Source of the DNA: SIG480 sp045586595
GTDB taxonomy: Bacteria > Bacillota > Clostridia > Oscillospirales > JAAYXM01
NCBI GenBank assembly: GCA_045586595.1
Contig: JAZNAQ010000035.1
Location: 16,052 to 80,051 of the forward strand
Reading direction: 5' to 3'
DNA length: 64,000 nt
Numbering within the stretch: the stretch's first letter is position 1; each line of letters starts with the position of its first letter. Position numbers and translations under genes: made by a program. Under the pieces are notes generated by a model. It worked only from the letters and a program-made list of their open reading frames with translations. It was not told the DNA's origin and ran no database searches. Below, piece after piece: positions 23,134 through 32,271 of this stretch.

Positions 23134-25767
23134 CTATGCCTTGCTTGCAACAAACTCGCGTGCTGCAGATAGTGCCGCATCGAGCTTTGATACATCATTG
23201 CCGCCGGCCATAGCGAAATCAGGCTTGCCGCCACCGTTTCCGCCGGCAGTCTTTGCAGTTTCGCGAACAAGGTCGCCTGCCTTTAGGCCTCGAGCAACAA
23301 CATCCTTGCCGCAGGTCGCCGCAAACACTATCTTTTCACCATTTACGCTTGCGAGAACGGCCGCAACGGTTGCATCAATGCCTCTTATCTCGTCGCTGAT
23401 TGCGCGAAGGTCATCCGCCTTTGCGTTCTTTATAACCTTTGATATAAACTTGATACCCGAAATGTCTTCAGCTTCTTTGATGTATTCAGCCGCATCAAGG
23501 CGTGCCATCTTTGAGTTCATTGCGGAAAGCTCGTTTTTCAGAGCCTTGACTTCTTCTGTCATGTGCTCTGCTTTTATTACGACTTCCTTCGGGGCAGCCT
23601 TAAGGGCTTCTGCAACATCAGAAATAGTGGTCTCAAGCTCTGCAATCTTTGCAAGCACATTCATGCCGCATATTGCCTCTATTCGGCGTACACCCGCCGC
23701 AACGCTCGACTCACTTGCAATCTTGAATATCCCTGCCTTTGCGGTGTTGTCAAGATGTGTACCTCCGCAAAGCTCAAGAGAGTAGTCACCCATTGTTACA
23801 ACGCGAACGGTATCGCCGTACTTCTCACCGAACAGTGCCATTGCGCCAAGCTTCTTTGCCTCTTCAATGGGCATTTCGCGCACTATGATTTCAAGCCCCG
23901 CAAGGATATTTGCGTTAACCTCGCGCTCTACCTTTTCGATTTCTTCTGCGGTCATCTGTGAGAAGTGGGTAAAGTCAAACCTTACGCTGTCAGGGCCAAC
24001 GAGTGAGCCCGCCTGCTCAACATGGGTGCCGAGAGTGTTTCTCAATGCTTTCTGGAGAAGGTGTGTCGCCGAGTGAGCGCGCATTATCGCCTCACGGCGC
24101 GTCTTGCAAACCTCAGAAGTTACTGCATCTCCCTTTGCGATTGTGCCCTCGCACACCTCACCAATATGAAGGAACTTGCCGTCCTTGGTCTTCTTTACGT
24201 TGTTTATGCATACACTGCCTGCCGAAGCCGTTATCTTTCCTTCGTCAGCAAGCTGTCCGCCGCTCTCCGCATAGAACGGAGTGCGGTCAAGAACTATCTC
24301 TACTGTATCGCCTGCGTTTGCAGACTCTACTACAGCGCCGTTTGATACAAGAGCCAAAACCTTACCCTCTGCCTTAAGGTCTGTATACCCGAGAAATTCG
24401 GTCTTCACGCTCTTATCAAGGCCGAGGTCGAGCTTCTCCCATGCAAAATCGCCGAGGGAAGCCGTTGCTGCGCGTGCACGCTCTCTCTGCTCGTTGAGGC
24501 AGGCATCAAAGCGGTCACGGTCAACCGACATTCCCTTTTCTTCTAAAATTTCTATTGTGAGGTCAATCGGGAAACCAAATGTATCTGCAAGCTTGAATGC
24601 ATCGTCGCCGGAAAGAACTTTGCCACCGGCGACTTCAAGCTTCTTCATCATATCCTCAAGGATTGAGAGACCGGCGTCGATTGTGCGGTTAAATCCCTCT
24701 TCCTCGTTTTTAATTACCTTTTTAATGTACTCAGCCTTATCGATAAGCTCAGGGTATGCACCGCCGCTTTCTTTGATTACGGTATCACAGACATCGTGGA
24801 GGAAGGTCCCCTTTATACCGAGAAGTCTTCCATGACGTGCGGCGCGGCGAAGCAAACGGCGGAGAACGTAGCCCCTACCCTCATTAGAGGGCATAACGCC
24901 GTCGCAGACCATCATTGTTGTTGAGCGGATGTGGTCTGTGATAATACGGAGAGATATATCTGTTTTGTCATCGTCGCCGTAGTTTACCTTTGCAATACGA
25001 GAAATATGAGCCGTTACGTTTTTTACTGTATCAACATCAAAGAGCGAGTTAACACCCTGCATAATGCAGGCAAGACGCTCAAGACCCATACCGGTGTCGA
25101 TATTTTTCTGCTTAAGCTCGGTATAGTTGTTGTTTCCGTCATTATTGAACTGTGTGAAAACGAGGTTCCAGAACTCAACGTATCTGTCACAGTCACAGCC
25201 TACCTTACAGTCAGGCGAGCCGCATCCGTTTTCGGGGCCGCGGTCGAAATATATCTCAGAGCACGGGCCGCATGGACCTGCCCCGATTTCCCAGAAGTTG
25301 TCCTCCTTGCCAAGGCGTACCATGTGAGACGGATCTACACCATGCTCGTTAACCCACATATTGTAGGTTTCGTCATCGTCAAGATACACAGAAACATAGA
25401 GCTTGTCCTTCGGAATTTCAAGGACCTCGGTGACAAACTCCCATGCCCACTTTGTTGCATCGGGCTTAAAGTAGTCGCCGAACGAGAAGTTGCCGAGCAT
25501 CTCAAAGAACGTACCGTGGCGAGATGTCTTGCCTACGCGCTCGATGTCAGGTGTGCGTATGCACTTCTGGCATGTTGTCACGCGTGTTCTGGGCGGGGTT
25601 GCCTCGCCCGAAAAATATGGCTTCATAGGAGCCATACCGGAGTTTATAAGCAGGAGCGAATTGTCCCCCTGCGGAAGAAGCGGAAAGCTCTTAAGGCGAA
25701 GGTGGCCCTTGCTTTCAAAAAAGCTCAAGAACTTTTCACGAAGTTCGTTTAATCCCATATACTGCAT
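23134..25767 (-). CDS. alaS: Alanyl-tRNA synthetase
   Basis: 877 residues, full length with all domains. The class II catalytic core has PLLPQGDNSLLLINSGM and FFEMLGNFSFGDYFK, then the tRNA recognition region. The editing domain shows HSATHLLQKALR (HxxxH) and LCGGTHLDNT, and a C-terminal DHHA1 C-Ala domain has GGGKPDFAMAGG. It attaches alanine to tRNA-Ala. GGAGG precedes the ATG. The 90-base leader has no T-box antiterminator, so control is not by T-box. Confidence 0.97.
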   Translation of the reverse strand: MQYMGLNELREKFLSFFESKGHLRLKSFPLLPQGDNSLLLINSGMAPMKPYFSGEATPPRTRVTTCQKCIRTPDIERVGKTSRHGTFFEMLGNFSFGDYFKPDATKWAWEFVTEVLEIPKDKLYVSVYLDDDETYNMWVNEHGVDPSHMVRLGKEDNFWEIGAGPCGPCSEIYFDRGPENGCGSPDCKVGCDCDRYVEFWNLVFTQFNNDGNNNYTELKQKNIDTGMGLERLACIMQGVNSLFDVDTVKNVTAHISRIAKVNYGDDDKTDISLRIITDHIRSTTMMVCDGVMPSNEGRGYVLRRLLRRAARHGRLLGIKGTFLHDVCDTVIKESGGAYPELIDKAEYIKKVIKNEEEGFNRTIDAGLSILEDMMKKLEVAGGKVLSGDDAFKLADTFGFPIDLTIEILEEKGMSVDRDRFDACLNEQRERARAATASLGDFAWEKLDLGLDKSVKTEFLGYTDLKAEGKVLALVSNGAVVESANAGDTVEIVLDRTPFYAESGGQLADEGKITASAGSVCINNVKKTKDGKFLHIGEVCEGTIAKGDAVTSEVCKTRREAIMRAHSATHLLQKALRNTLGTHVEQAGSLVGPDSVRFDFTHFSQMTAEEIEKVEREVNANILAGLEIIVREMPIEEAKKLGAMALFGEKYGDTVRVVTMGDYSLELCGGTHLDNTAKAGIFKIASESSVAAGVRRIEAICGMNVLAKIAELETTISDVAEALKAAPKEVVIKAEHMTEEVKALKNELSAMNSKMARLDAAEYIKEAEDISGIKFISKVIKNAKADDLRAISDEIRGIDATVAAVLASVNGEKIVFAATCGKDVVARGLKAGDLVRETAKTAGGNGGGKPDFAMAGGNDVSKLDAALSAAREFVASKA

Positions 25768-25834
25768 TTTTTAAACCTCCGATGTGATACGCAAAATTTA
25801 TAAATATATTTACGGTCATTTTTACACATATAGC

Positions 25835-25864
25835 ATTATACACCCGAGGGCTCCAAGATGTCAA
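25835..25864 (-). promoter_or_regulatory. Strong promoter of alaS
   Basis: Minus strand: perfect TTGACA (25864-25859), 18-base spacer, perfect TATAAT (25840-25835). Confidence 0.75.
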
Positions 25865-25935
25865 ATAATATATGAAATTTGTAAATCACTTCAATTTTCG
25901 CTTAGCAAGGTCTTTGTTTTATTTGATGATTCTGC

Positions 25936-25964
25936 TTGTAATCTGCACAAAAATAACGTATAAT
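25936..25964 (+). promoter_or_regulatory. Sigma-A-type promoter of the SBP-like lipoprotein
   Basis: TTGTAA, 17-base spacer, perfect TATAAT; divergent from the alaS promoter. Confidence 0.65.
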
Positions 25965-25996
25965 ACTATTTATTAACATTAGAGGTGTGTTTAATT

Positions 25997-26824
25997 ATGA
26001 AAAAAAACGTATGTTCTCTTCTCGCCGCAGCAATGCTTGTAATCCTTCTTGTCGGATGCGGCACGACCGATTATAAGGAACCGCCACAAGTCGGTTTTCT
26101 TATCGCAAGTCAGTTTACCGGATACAAGCTCGGTACAGTCGAAAGCCTTGTTTCCGAAAAAACCATTACAGCCAATATCGAATCTCCTGTAGTGATTGAC
26201 TTCTCCTCCGTAAGTAAAGGTCTCCGCGCTCTTCGCAACAAAAAGATTTACGGCATGGTTTTGCCGGCAGTATATGCTAAAAACGAGCTTGAGAAGTCAG
26301 ACGTTTTTCAAAAGCTGTATGTTACATTTATAGAAAAAGAGCTCCGCGCGCTTTCACTGCCTTCTTTTAAATCTTCAATCGTAGTTGATGCCGCACTGAC
26401 ATTCATTAAAAACAATGGTACAGCCGACAAAATTGCCACTGCTCACTCTCCTTATTCAGACACCACAGACGACCCGTACACACGCCCGACAGATTATGTG
26501 AGATATAACAACCATAAAATCACAATCGGTATTTGCAGTGATGATTCTTTCCCCTACAATTACCGCGACTCAGACGGCAGCCTTATCGGAATAAATGTAG
26601 ACGTTGCACATGAAATTGCAGCCTATATGGGCGCCGAGCTCATTATTAAGGAATACCCTGAAAATGACCTCACGGGCGCACTTGATAGTGGCGATGTCGA
26701 TGTTATCATGTCACAGTTTTCTCCCAGCGAGGAAAACCCCATACCCTCAAAGTATATAGCTTCTCACCCATACTGCGATGCATCAACTTATATTCTTATA
26801 AGAAGCCCGCGCGCAAACGGCTAA
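25997..26824 (+). CDS. Solute-binding-protein-like lipoprotein with permuted lobes
   Basis: 275 residues. Signal peptide and lipobox (VILLVGCGT, lipidated Cys near residue 21) anchor it outside the membrane. Residues about 30-145 look like the second lobe and closing helix of a family-3 solute-binding protein: GYKLGTVESL as the lobe-2 opening, RALRNKKIYGMVLP as the aLaaGkvDa strand, and AALTFIKNNGTADKI as the terminal helix. Residues about 165-275 look like the first lobe: KITIGICSDDSFPYNYRDSD, LIGINVDVAHEIAAYMGAEL, GALDSGDVDVIMSQFSPS, then IASHPYCDAS. The normal order is lobe 1 then lobe 2. No permease or ATPase genes follow, and the gene is alone between its promoter and terminator, so it may be a sensor or an orphan binding protein rather than a transporter part. 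Confidence 0.65.
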   Translation: MKKNVCSLLAAAMLVILLVGCGTTDYKEPPQVGFLIASQFTGYKLGTVESLVSEKTITANIESPVVIDFSSVSKGLRALRNKKIYGMVLPAVYAKNELEKSDVFQKLYVTFIEKELRALSLPSFKSSIVVDAALTFIKNNGTADKIATAHSPYSDTTDDPYTRPTDYVRYNNHKITIGICSDDSFPYNYRDSDGSLIGINVDVAHEIAAYMGAELIIKEYPENDLTGALDSGDVDVIMSQFSPSEENPIPSKYIASHPYCDASTYILIRSPRANG

Positions 26825-26830
26825 ATATTA

Positions 26831-26868
26831 AAAAACAGCCCATCTTTGAAAAGATGGGCTGTTTTTTT
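26831..26868. terminator. Bidirectional intrinsic terminator
   Basis: 16-bp stem AAAAACAGCCCATCTT with its complement around a TGAA loop and flanking T/A runs. It lies between the lipoprotein and the convergent epimerase gene. Confidence 0.9.
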
Positions 26869-26874
26869 AATACT

Positions 26875-27789
26875 TTATTTTCCAAGCTTTTCGCGGTAAT
26901 AATCCATTGTCAGCTTTACGCCTTCTGTGAGCGTATAACGCGGCTCATAGCCGAGTATAGTGCGAAGCTTGGTGTTATCAAGATAGCTGTGGAGAATATC
27001 TCCTTTGCGCGCTTCTCTGTACTCTGCGCGTACCTTGCCATCCGACATAATATCTACAAGTTCGTTTACGGTAGTCTTCTTGCAGGTAGAAACATTTATT
27101 ATCTCGCCATCACCTGCCTTAAGCGCGGCAATATTAGCCCCTGCAATGTCGCCTACATAAACAAAGTCTCTAGTCTGTTCGCCGTCGCCAAAAATAATCG
27201 GGGTCTCGCCGCGGAGAAGCTTGTCTGTAAATATCGACACAACGCCGCCTTCGCCCTTCGGGTCCTGACGTACACCAAACACGTTTGCATATCGAAGAAT
27301 TGTAAACTTAAACCCATACATATCCGAAAATGTTTTTATGTAATACTCAGGTGTAAATTTAGATATTCCGTAAAAAGACATAGGAGCCTTCGGGTGTTTT
27401 TCGTCTACCGGGAGATATTCCGGGTCGCCGTAAACTGCAGCAGATGATGCATAAATTATCTTCTTTACCCCGAAATCGCGCACTGCCTCAAGCACCTTAA
27501 CCGTACCAACAACGTTGGTCTCGGCATCAAAGCTGACCTCGAGGATAGACTTCTGTATGTCAATCTGAGCTGCCTCATGATAAATTACATCTGGAGCAAA
27601 TTCGCAAACCGCATTGCGGAACTCTTCACTTCTTATGTCTACCTCATAAAATTTCGCTTCGGGATTTAAGTTTGCGATGTTGCCGGTTGAGAGGTTATCA
27701 CAAACCGCAACAGTATGCCCTGCGGCACAAAGACCGTCAACAATATGCGAGCCGATAAAGCCGCAACCGCCTGTTACCAATACCTTCAA
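26875..27789 (-). CDS. NAD-dependent sugar epimerase, UDP-glucose 4-epimerase-like
   Basis: 304 residues, extended SDR. The NAD-binding GGCGFIGSHIVDGL is at residues 7-20, IYASSAAVYGDP carries the catalytic serine region, and the Tyr/Lys pair is in YGISKFTPEYY (YxxxK). LRYANVFGVRQDP and DGEQTRDFVYVGD are typical of GalE/UDP-GlcNAc C4-epimerases. The start is taken as TTG at 27789, giving MKVLVTGG with GAAGGTG upstream; a GTG at 27798 is less likely. It stands alone with its own promoter. The exact UDP-sugar is not certain. Confidence 0.85.
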   Translation of the reverse strand: MKVLVTGGCGFIGSHIVDGLCAAGHTVAVCDNLSTGNIANLNPEAKFYEVDIRSEEFRNAVCEFAPDVIYHEAAQIDIQKSILEVSFDAETNVVGTVKVLEAVRDFGVKKIIYASSAAVYGDPEYLPVDEKHPKAPMSFYGISKFTPEYYIKTFSDMYGFKFTILRYANVFGVRQDPKGEGGVVSIFTDKLLRGETPIIFGDGEQTRDFVYVGDIAGANIAALKAGDGEIINVSTCKKTTVNELVDIMSDGKVRAEYREARKGDILHSYLDNTKLRTILGYEPRYTLTEGVKLTMDYYREKLGK

Positions 27790-27854
27790 AAAACACACCT
27801 TCTTTTATATTTCTAAGAAAATTTACACTGTATTTTTAAATAAAGCATATGTTT

Positions 27855-27883
27855 ATTATACTATCAATCCAATAATTATACAA
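27855..27883 (-). promoter_or_regulatory. Sigma-A-type promoter of the epimerase gene
   Basis: Minus strand: TTGTAT (27883-27878), 17-base spacer, perfect TATAAT (27860-27855). Confidence 0.6.
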
Positions 27884-27954
27884 GTATACAATTTTAATTA
27901 CTGCCAAATTTTTTAAACACCTAGTTTAATACTACAATTTCTATTCTTTGCCTT

Positions 27955-27982
27955 TTGGAAATAACACATACACAGTTATACT
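27955..27982 (+). promoter_or_regulatory. Candidate promoter of the pst operon
   Basis: TTGGAA, 16-base spacer, TATACT. I could not find convincing Pho-box direct repeats around it, so phosphate control is expected from the genes but not shown by the sequence. Confidence 0.35.
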
Positions 27983-28025
27983 TTTTGGCAAGTCAGGCAA
28001 AATACATTTAAGGGTGTGTTGTAAA

Positions 28026-28832
28026 ATGAAAAAAATTTCAAGTTTTCTCACGGCAACATTTCTGATTATTGGCACATTTACAGGTTGCGGTGTGAACGAC
28101 GGAAAAACCGTTGCAATCGACGGCTCAACCTCAGTAGAAAAGGTCATCGCTTTTTTGAGCGAAAGCTATATGGAAAAGAATCCCGACATAAGAGTAACCT
28201 ATAACCCGACAGGCTCGGGTGCAGGTATTCAGTCAGTTACAGAAAACAGATGCGACATAGGGCTAAGCAGCCGCAACCTCAACAATGAAGAATCAAAAAC
28301 GCTTAGCGGAACAGTTTGTGCAATAGACGGGATTGCTATCATCGTAAATCCTCAAAACGCGATTTCGGATTTAAGCGTTCAAACAATCTCAAAAATCTAT
28401 ACAGGAGAGATTACAAACTGGAAAGATGTCGGCGGCAACGATGCTCCGATTGTTCTTATCGGGCGTGAGGCCGCGTCAGGCACGCGGGAGGGTTTTGAGT
28501 CAATAACCGGTACAACCGGTATGTGCAAATACTCACAGGAGCTCACCTCAACAGGCGACATTGTTCAGACCGTGGCAACTAACCCTAACGCAGTGGGATA
28601 TGCTTCTCTCGCATCTATAAAGGACATTGTCAAGATACTTTCTGTAGATGGAGTATTCCCGACAGCCGAAACAATACAAAGAGGCGACTATAAGATTCAA
28701 CGCGACTTCATATTGGTAACAAGAAAAGACACTCCGCTCAGCGAGGTAGCGCAAAGCTTCTTTGACTTTGCAACAAGTGAGCAAGCAGATAAGCTTATTT
28801 TAAATGCCGGGGCAATCCCCGTAAAGAGATAG
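28026..28832 (+). CDS. pstS: Phosphate-binding lipoprotein PstS
   Basis: 268 residues. A signal peptide with lipobox GTFTGCGV (Cys near residue 19) anchors it outside the membrane. The phosphate-binding loops are visible: IDGSTSVEKVIAFL, NPTGSGAGIQSVTENRCDIG, IGREAASGTREGF. It captures phosphate for the Pst ABC transporter. The ATG at 28026 follows AAGGGTG; an in-frame upstream start at 27948 would destroy the signal peptide. First gene of pstSCAB-phoU. Confidence 0.93.
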   Translation: MKKISSFLTATFLIIGTFTGCGVNDGKTVAIDGSTSVEKVIAFLSESYMEKNPDIRVTYNPTGSGAGIQSVTENRCDIGLSSRNLNNEESKTLSGTVCAIDGIAIIVNPQNAISDLSVQTISKIYTGEITNWKDVGGNDAPIVLIGREAASGTREGFESITGTTGMCKYSQELTSTGDIVQTVATNPNAVGYASLASIKDIVKILSVDGVFPTAETIQRGDYKIQRDFILVTRKDTPLSEVAQSFFDFATSEQADKLILNAGAIPVKR

Positions 28833-28839
28833 GGGCAAA

Positions 28840-29718
28840 ATGATGAATAAGCTAAAAAAAACAGCAAACGTCTTTGAGCACATAATAGGTGCTGTATTTA
28901 CTTTGTGTGGTTTTCTCGCCGTTGCCCTTGTTCTCATAATAACAGGGTTTCTTATATTATCGGGCATACCGGCAATTCGCGAAATCGGGCTTTTTAACTT
29001 CTTAACAGGCAAGGAGTGGTCACCCGTATCATCTTCTCCCGCATTTGGGGTTTTGCCCTTTATCCTTACTTCGGTATACGGAACGCTCGGCGCAATAATA
29101 ATCGGCATACCTATAGGGCTTATGTGTGCCGTATTTATCGCAAAAATGTCAAATAAAAAAGCAAGTGCAGTGATGAGGAGTGCCGTTGACCTTCTTGCGG
29201 GAATACCGTCTGTTGTCTACGGTCTTGTGGGTATGATTATTGTCGTTCCGTTCGTAAGGAAGTCCTTTGGGCTTCCCGACGGCGCCAATCTGTTTACTGC
29301 AATTATCATTCTCTCAGTTATGATTTTACCCTCGGTAATCTCTGTTTCGGAAGCTGCAATACGCTCTGTCCCCCACGAATATGAAGAAGGCTCGCTTGCT
29401 CTCGGAGCAACAAAAACAGAGACAATTTTTAAGGTCATGCTTCCTGCTGCAAACAGCGGAATTCTCACATCTGCCGTGCTTGGAACAGGGCGTGCCATAG
29501 GAGAGGCGATGGCCGTTATGATGGTATCGGGAAACGTTGCTAATATGCCGGGATTATTTAAAAGTGTGCGTTTTCTCACAACTGCTGTTGCAGGTGAAAT
29601 GTCATACTCATCAGGGCTCCACCGTGAGGCCCTGTTTTCTGTAGCTCTTGTGCTTTTCGTATTTATAATGATTATAAACCTAATACTCAATTTTGTTGTA
29701 AAGAGAGATAAGAGGTGA
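28840..29718 (+). CDS. pstC: Phosphate ABC transporter permease PstC
   Basis: 292 residues, about six membrane helices. The ATPase-contact (EAA) loop reads SLALGATKTETIFKVMLPAA, and the family segments ILSGIPAIREIGLFNFLTG and AGIPSVVYGLVGM are present. It forms the membrane channel with PstA. It starts 7 bases after pstS; two tandem ATG codons at 28840 and 28843. Confidence 0.94.
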   Translation: MMNKLKKTANVFEHIIGAVFTLCGFLAVALVLIITGFLILSGIPAIREIGLFNFLTGKEWSPVSSSPAFGVLPFILTSVYGTLGAIIIGIPIGLMCAVFIAKMSNKKASAVMRSAVDLLAGIPSVVYGLVGMIIVVPFVRKSFGLPDGANLFTAIIILSVMILPSVISVSEAAIRSVPHEYEEGSLALGATKTETIFKVMLPAANSGILTSAVLGTGRAIGEAMAVMMVSGNVANMPGLFKSVRFLTTAVAGEMSYSSGLHREALFSVALVLFVFIMIINLILNFVVKRDKR

Positions 29719-29724
29719 AAACCT

Positions 29725-30588
29725 TTGCGGGAAAAATTATCACGAAAACGTCGTATGAAGTGTATTCTGCTCAATACACTTGTGTATTCGTGCTCGGGAA
29801 TTATACTTCTTCTCCTTATCGGTATTATCGGATATATAATTTATCGTGGCTTATCTCACATAACACTTGCCTTTATAACAACGAAACCAAGCCTCATCCG
29901 CGGCACTGTGGGAATCTTGCCCAATATTCTAAACACGCTGTATATCATACTTATAACACTAATTATTATGCTTCCGATAGGAGTGGGTGCGGCAGTATAT
30001 CTCAATGAGTATGCAAAGAACAAGAAGACTGTTGGTATTATAGAGCTTGCAACGGAAACGCTGGCTGGCATTCCGTCGATTATATACGGTCTGGTCGGCA
30101 TGCTTATTTTCGTTCAGTTTTTTTCTCTCGGCACAAGTCTTATAGCAGGTGCGCTGACGCTCGTAATAATGACACTTCCTACGGTTATGCGTACAACGCA
30201 GGAGAGCCTTAAATCGGTGACTCCTGGGTTGCGCGAGGGCTCTCTTGCGCTTGGCGCAGGTAAGTGGTATATGATACGCACGGTTGTACTTCCTTCTGCA
30301 ATCGACGGAATAGTTACAGGTTGCATACTCTCAGTCGGAAGAATAGTAGGAGAGAGCGCGGCGCTCCTGTTTACAGCTGGTATGGCAAACGAAATTCTAG
30401 GAATATTTGACAGCATCATGCCCAAAAGCTCAGGCTCCACACTAACCGTTGCGCTCTATATGTATGCAAAAGAGCGTGGTGATTTTGAAACAGCATTTGC
30501 AATAGCAGTGATACTTCTTGTTCTTACACTTATAATAAATCTTTCCGCAAAGCTTGCAGCAAAGCTTTTAAAAAGAGGAAAAGAGTGA
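29725..30588 (+). CDS. pstA: Phosphate ABC transporter permease PstA
   Basis: 287 residues, six membrane helices, EAA loop SLALGAGKWYMIRTVVLPSA and the family motif LAGIPSIIYGLVGMLIF. It pairs with PstC. The start is a TTG preceded by AGAGGTG; an in-frame ATG ten codons on (29755) has no comparable site. 6 bases after pstC. Confidence 0.93.
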   Translation: MREKLSRKRRMKCILLNTLVYSCSGIILLLLIGIIGYIIYRGLSHITLAFITTKPSLIRGTVGILPNILNTLYIILITLIIMLPIGVGAAVYLNEYAKNKKTVGIIELATETLAGIPSIIYGLVGMLIFVQFFSLGTSLIAGALTLVIMTLPTVMRTTQESLKSVTPGLREGSLALGAGKWYMIRTVVLPSAIDGIVTGCILSVGRIVGESAALLFTAGMANEILGIFDSIMPKSSGSTLTVALYMYAKERGDFETAFAIAVILLVLTLIINLSAKLAAKLLKRGKE

Positions 30589-30594
30589 TTTGGT

Positions 30595-31344
30595 ATGTCA
30601 ATTATTAAAACATATGATTTAAACCTATGGTATGGCACAAATCATGCGCTTAAGAATATCAATATAGAAATACCACGAAATAAGGTCACAGCATTTATAG
30701 GCCCGTCAGGATGTGGAAAATCAACATTTTTAAAGACCTTAAACCGCATGAACGACCTTATTGATATTGTAAAAACAGAGGGAACGGTACTTATCGACGG
30801 GGTAGATATTTATAAAGATGTTGACGTAAATATCCTACGCAAGCGCGTTGGAATGGTATTCCAGAAGCCAAACCCATTCCCGATGAGCATTTATGATAAC
30901 ATCGCTTATGGCCCGAGAATACACGGCGTGCGTTGCCGAGCCGTGCTCGATGAAATAGTAGAAAAGTCACTTACTCATGCCGCAATCTGGGATGAGTGTA
31001 AAGACAGGCTCAAAAAAAGCGCTCTCTCACTCTCAGGGGGCCAGCAGCAGCGTCTATGCATAGCCCGCGCGCTCGCTGTCGCGCCCGAGATACTTCTTAT
31101 GGACGAGCCCACATCGGCACTCGACCCCATTTCTACCTCTAAAATCGAAGATTTGATTTTAGAGCTTTCAAAGAAATATACAATCGTCACTGTCACTCAT
31201 AACATGCAGCAAGCGGCAAGAATTGCAGACTATACAGCATTTTTTCTTCTCGGTGAGCTTATCGAGTTTAATGATACAGATAAGATGTTTTCTTCACCGC
31301 ACGACAAGCGCACTGAGGATTATATTACAGGAAGGTTCGGATAA
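30595..31344 (+). CDS. pstB: Phosphate ABC transporter ATPase PstB
   Basis: 249 residues, full ABC ATPase: Walker A GPSGCGKSTFL, Q-loop VFQKPNPFPMSIYDN (the PstB-specific form), signature LSGGQQQRLCIARAL, Walker B ILLMDEPTSALDP and switch histidine TVTHNMQQA. It powers phosphate import. 6 bases after pstA. Confidence 0.97.
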   Translation: MSIIKTYDLNLWYGTNHALKNINIEIPRNKVTAFIGPSGCGKSTFLKTLNRMNDLIDIVKTEGTVLIDGVDIYKDVDVNILRKRVGMVFQKPNPFPMSIYDNIAYGPRIHGVRCRAVLDEIVEKSLTHAAIWDECKDRLKKSALSLSGGQQQRLCIARALAVAPEILLMDEPTSALDPISTSKIEDLILELSKKYTIVTVTHNMQQAARIADYTAFFLLGELIEFNDTDKMFSSPHDKRTEDYITGRFG

Positions 31345-31346
31345 AA

Positions 31347-31991
31347 ATGAGAAATCGCTTTGATATACAACTTGCAGAGCTAAACCGCGAGCTTGTAACA
31401 ATGGGCGCATTGTGTGAAGAAGCCATTGCAGGATGTTCAAAATACCTTATAGAAAACGATAGTAACATAAAAGAAAACGTTTTTGAGGCCGAACGGCAGA
31501 TAGACCAGAAAGAGCGTGATATAGAAGCTCTTTGCCTGAAGATTCTTTTGCATCAACAACCGGTAGCGCGGGACCTTCGCACTGTTTCTTCTGCACTTAA
31601 AATGATTTCAGATATGGAGCGAATAGGTGACCAGGCATCAGACATTGTTGAAATTGTACAATATGTAAACGATGTCGGCATAAGAACAGAAACCCATATC
31701 GCCGACATGGCGCGCGCAACCATTAAAATGGTTACCGACAGTGTCGAATCGTTTGTCAAAAAAGATATAATGCTTGCTAAATCAGTAATCGCACACGATG
31801 ACGTTGTAGACAATCTTTTTTGCGATGTCAAAAATGAGCTTATTTCTGCCTTCACAATCGAGCACGAAGACACAGAGGCTCTTCTCGACCTTCTTATGAT
31901 AGCAAAATACTTCGAGCGAATAGGTGACCACGCAGAAAACATTGCGGAGTGGGTGATATATTCTATAACCGGAACGCACTCGGATTCCTAA
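31347..31991 (+). CDS. phoU: Phosphate transport regulator PhoU
   Basis: 214 residues, two tandem three-helix PhoU repeats. Each carries the metal-binding acidic signature: ISDMERIGDQASDI in the first and AKYFERIGDHAENIAEW in the second. PhoU damps Pst transport and signals phosphate sufficiency to a PhoR-type kinase, which is not in this window. The last PhoU codons abut the gamma-carbonic-anhydrase remnant. Confidence 0.95.
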   Translation: MRNRFDIQLAELNRELVTMGALCEEAIAGCSKYLIENDSNIKENVFEAERQIDQKERDIEALCLKILLHQQPVARDLRTVSSALKMISDMERIGDQASDIVEIVQYVNDVGIRTETHIADMARATIKMVTDSVESFVKKDIMLAKSVIAHDDVVDNLFCDVKNELISAFTIEHEDTEALLDLLMIAKYFERIGDHAENIAEWVIYSITGTHSDS

Positions 31992-32019
31992 ACACATCCA
32001 AATCAGCTGTATCAAGCGG

Positions 32020-32271
32020 GCATATGGTTGCGAGATATGCGATGATGTGCTTATCGGTATGGGCGCAATCGTGCTTGACGGCGCCAAGATTGGTGAGTGC
32101 TCAATAGTCGGCGCGGGCGCGCTTGTTACAAAGAATAAAGCATTTCCGCCACGAAGCCTTATAATGGGTTCTCCTGCCGTAGTTAAGCGTGAGCTCACAG
32201 ATGACGAGGTTGAGTCAATCCGAGAAAATGCACGAGAGTATGTAAGCCTCTCAAAAAAGTATATGAAGTAA
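32020..32271 (+). pseudogene. 3' remnant of a gamma-carbonic anhydrase-like hexapeptide protein
   Basis: In one frame from about 32023 the sequence reads YGCEICDDVLIGMGAIVLDG, then KIGECSIVGAGALVTKN and FPPRSLIMGSPAVVKREL, ending SLSKKYMK. This is the last half of a YrdA/gamma-carbonic anhydrase with its left-handed beta-helix repeats and C-terminal helix. The N-terminal half, with the first metal histidine and most hexapeptide turns, is missing. Upstream the same frame runs into the end of phoU and no longer looks like the family. A GTG at 32047 could give a 74-residue peptide, but without a ribosome site. Most likely a deletion fused phoU's 3' end to the tail of this gene. Confidence 0.7.

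Noticed and set aside
23121..23270. N-terminal extension of the HIT protein into alaS
   Set aside because: The extra residues overlap the 3' end of alaS and have no homology to HIT proteins; a GGGGGT site marks the ATG at 23120.
24931..25752. 273-codon open frame antisense to alaS, plus others at 23141-24835
   Set aside because: Overlap the conserved alaS gene fully, show no family motif or initiation signal, and are typical shadow frames.
25768..25996. Possible T-box riboswitch ahead of alaS
   Set aside because: No antiterminator consensus (TGGNACCGCG on the minus strand) and no terminator stem in the 229-base intergenic region; two divergent promoters explain it.
27948..28025. Longer PstS start
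   Set aside because: It would put 26 residues before the signal peptide and falls at the candidate promoter; AAGGGTG marks the ATG at 28026.
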